Source: Flavobacteriaceae bacterium (GTDB lineage Bacteria > Bacteroidota > Bacteroidia > Flavobacteriales > Flavobacteriaceae). From it: a stretch of DNA of 5,455 bases. The DNA lies in contig JALRKI010000045.1 of the NCBI GenBank assembly GCA_023254815.1, positions 1 through 5,455 of the forward strand, written 5' to 3'. Below, in pieces: positions 5,002 to 5,455 of the stretch; position 1 is the first letter of the stretch, and each line of letters opens with the position of its first letter. Position numbers and translations under genes: made by a program. The notes under the pieces were generated by a model. The model was not told the origin of the DNA, ran no database searches, and saw nothing but the letters and a program-made list of their open reading frames with translations.

Positions 5002-5455
5002 ATGAAAAATTTATTGCACCCTTCGTTGACCTTGTTACTCATCCTAAGCATTAGTATAGGTCATGCACAGTCATCGCGCAAGAACGAAATAGTTATTGGC
5101 AATAGCGATGTCACAACCCAAACCATTACTACCTCGGGATATGACGACATATTGAGTACAGGAATCATTGATGTCGAACTGGTCAACGGAGCCGAAGGTC
5201 AAATCAATGTGACCACAGACAGTAATTTACAAGAGTTTGTCGAAATTGAAGTAAAAGACAACGTTTTGACAATCAAAACGAAAGACAGAACAAATCTCGC
5301 CACAAAAAAAGGAGTTAAAGTTACCGTTCCTGTTGAATCGATTTCAAAAATCCAATTGACAGGGTCGGGAAATCTGCGCTCTGCTGCGGCCATAAAGGCC
5401 AATGAATTCAAGCTCAATGTTACAGGTTCTGGTAACGCTGATTTGGCCATAGAAG
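5002..5455 (+). CDS. Head-GIN domain (DUF2807) secreted protein, N-terminal part
   Basis: The frame is open from the ATG at 5002 to the window end (151 complete codons plus one base), so the C-terminus is missing. A signal peptide is clear: MKNLLHPSLTLLLILSISIGHA with likely cleavage after Ala22 before Gln23. The following sequence fits the head-GIN/DUF2807 fold: ITTSGYDDILSTGIIDVELV (42-61), the 'INVTTDSNLQEFVEIEVKDN' stretch (68-87), VLTIKTK, then VKVTVPVESISKIQLTGSGN (105-124). A second turn, FKLNVTGSGNADLAI, lies at 136-150. TGSGN recurs 21 residues apart (120-124 and 141-145), as expected for successive rungs of a beta-helix-like fold. Members are exported to the periplasm or cell surface; adhesion has been suggested but the function is not settled. 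It is separated from the DUF2490 gene by 139 bp with a possible terminator, so it is probably its own transcription unit. No Shine-Dalgarno sequence is visible. Confidence 0.88.
   Translation, partial: MKNLLHPSLTLLLILSISIGHAQSSRKNEIVIGNSDVTTQTITTSGYDDILSTGIIDVELVNGAEGQINVTTDSNLQEFVEIEVKDNVLTIKTKDRTNLATKKGVKVTVPVESISKIQLTGSGNLRSAAAIKANEFKLNVTGSGNADLAIE

Noticed and set aside
4997..5005. Two-codon mini-frame ATGTTATGA overlapping the head-GIN start codon
   Set aside because: Nothing supports translation of it; a two-codon frame of this kind arises readily by chance in AT-rich leaders.
5199..5450. Minus-strand open frame of 83 codons near the window end
   Set aside because: It is antisense to the head-GIN protein, which has a signal peptide and repeated TGSGN rungs in the plus frame.

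Overview
The window looks like an ordinary chromosomal segment of a Bacteroidota bacterium, most likely of the Flavobacteriia. The DNA is AT-rich and start codons lack clear Shine-Dalgarno sequences. Two exact matches to the Bacteroidota -7 promoter element TAnnTTTG sit in the one large divergent intergenic region. Several proteins belong to families I know mainly or often from this phylum: DUF6095, DUF2490 and the head-GIN (DUF2807) domain. No phage, IS element, CRISPR array or RNA gene was seen, and there is no gene-free stretch longer than 300 bases.

Layout. Bases 1-1082 hold a plus-strand run: the last 38 codons of a probable murQ (MurNAc-6-phosphate etherase), a small two-helix membrane protein (DUF6095) that overlaps it by 11 bp, and a DUF4197 lipoprotein. 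A TetR-like regulator (1109-1786, minus) converges on that run. It diverges, across a 150-bp control region, from a compact plus-strand operon at 1937-4862. This operon encodes a SulP anion transporter with a C-terminal STAS domain, a cytosolic beta-carbonic anhydrase (28-bp gap) and a secreted DUF2490 protein predicted to be an outer-membrane beta-barrel (3-bp gap). A weak terminator-like hairpin follows. The window ends inside a secreted head-GIN/DUF2807 protein starting at 5002, whose reading frame is open to the last base.

How the genes fit together. SulP beside beta-carbonic anhydrase is a recognised pairing for bicarbonate transport, because the enzyme interconverts CO2 and bicarbonate on the cytoplasmic side. 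The unusual part is the tightly coupled DUF2490 barrel, which would give one operon an outer-membrane, an inner-membrane and a cytosolic component. I infer an envelope-spanning inorganic-carbon or anion module, possibly controlled by the divergent TetR-like protein. Supporting that control, the intergenic region carries a 13-bp dyad (ATAGTA-T-TACTAT) in the -33 region of the sulP promoter, an inverted 9-base copy of part of it just ahead of the tetR start, and a 15-bp dyad (TTCTGA-AAA-TCAGAA) across the predicted sulP transcription start. The barrel's function, the transported ion and the regulator's ligand cannot be read from sequence alone.
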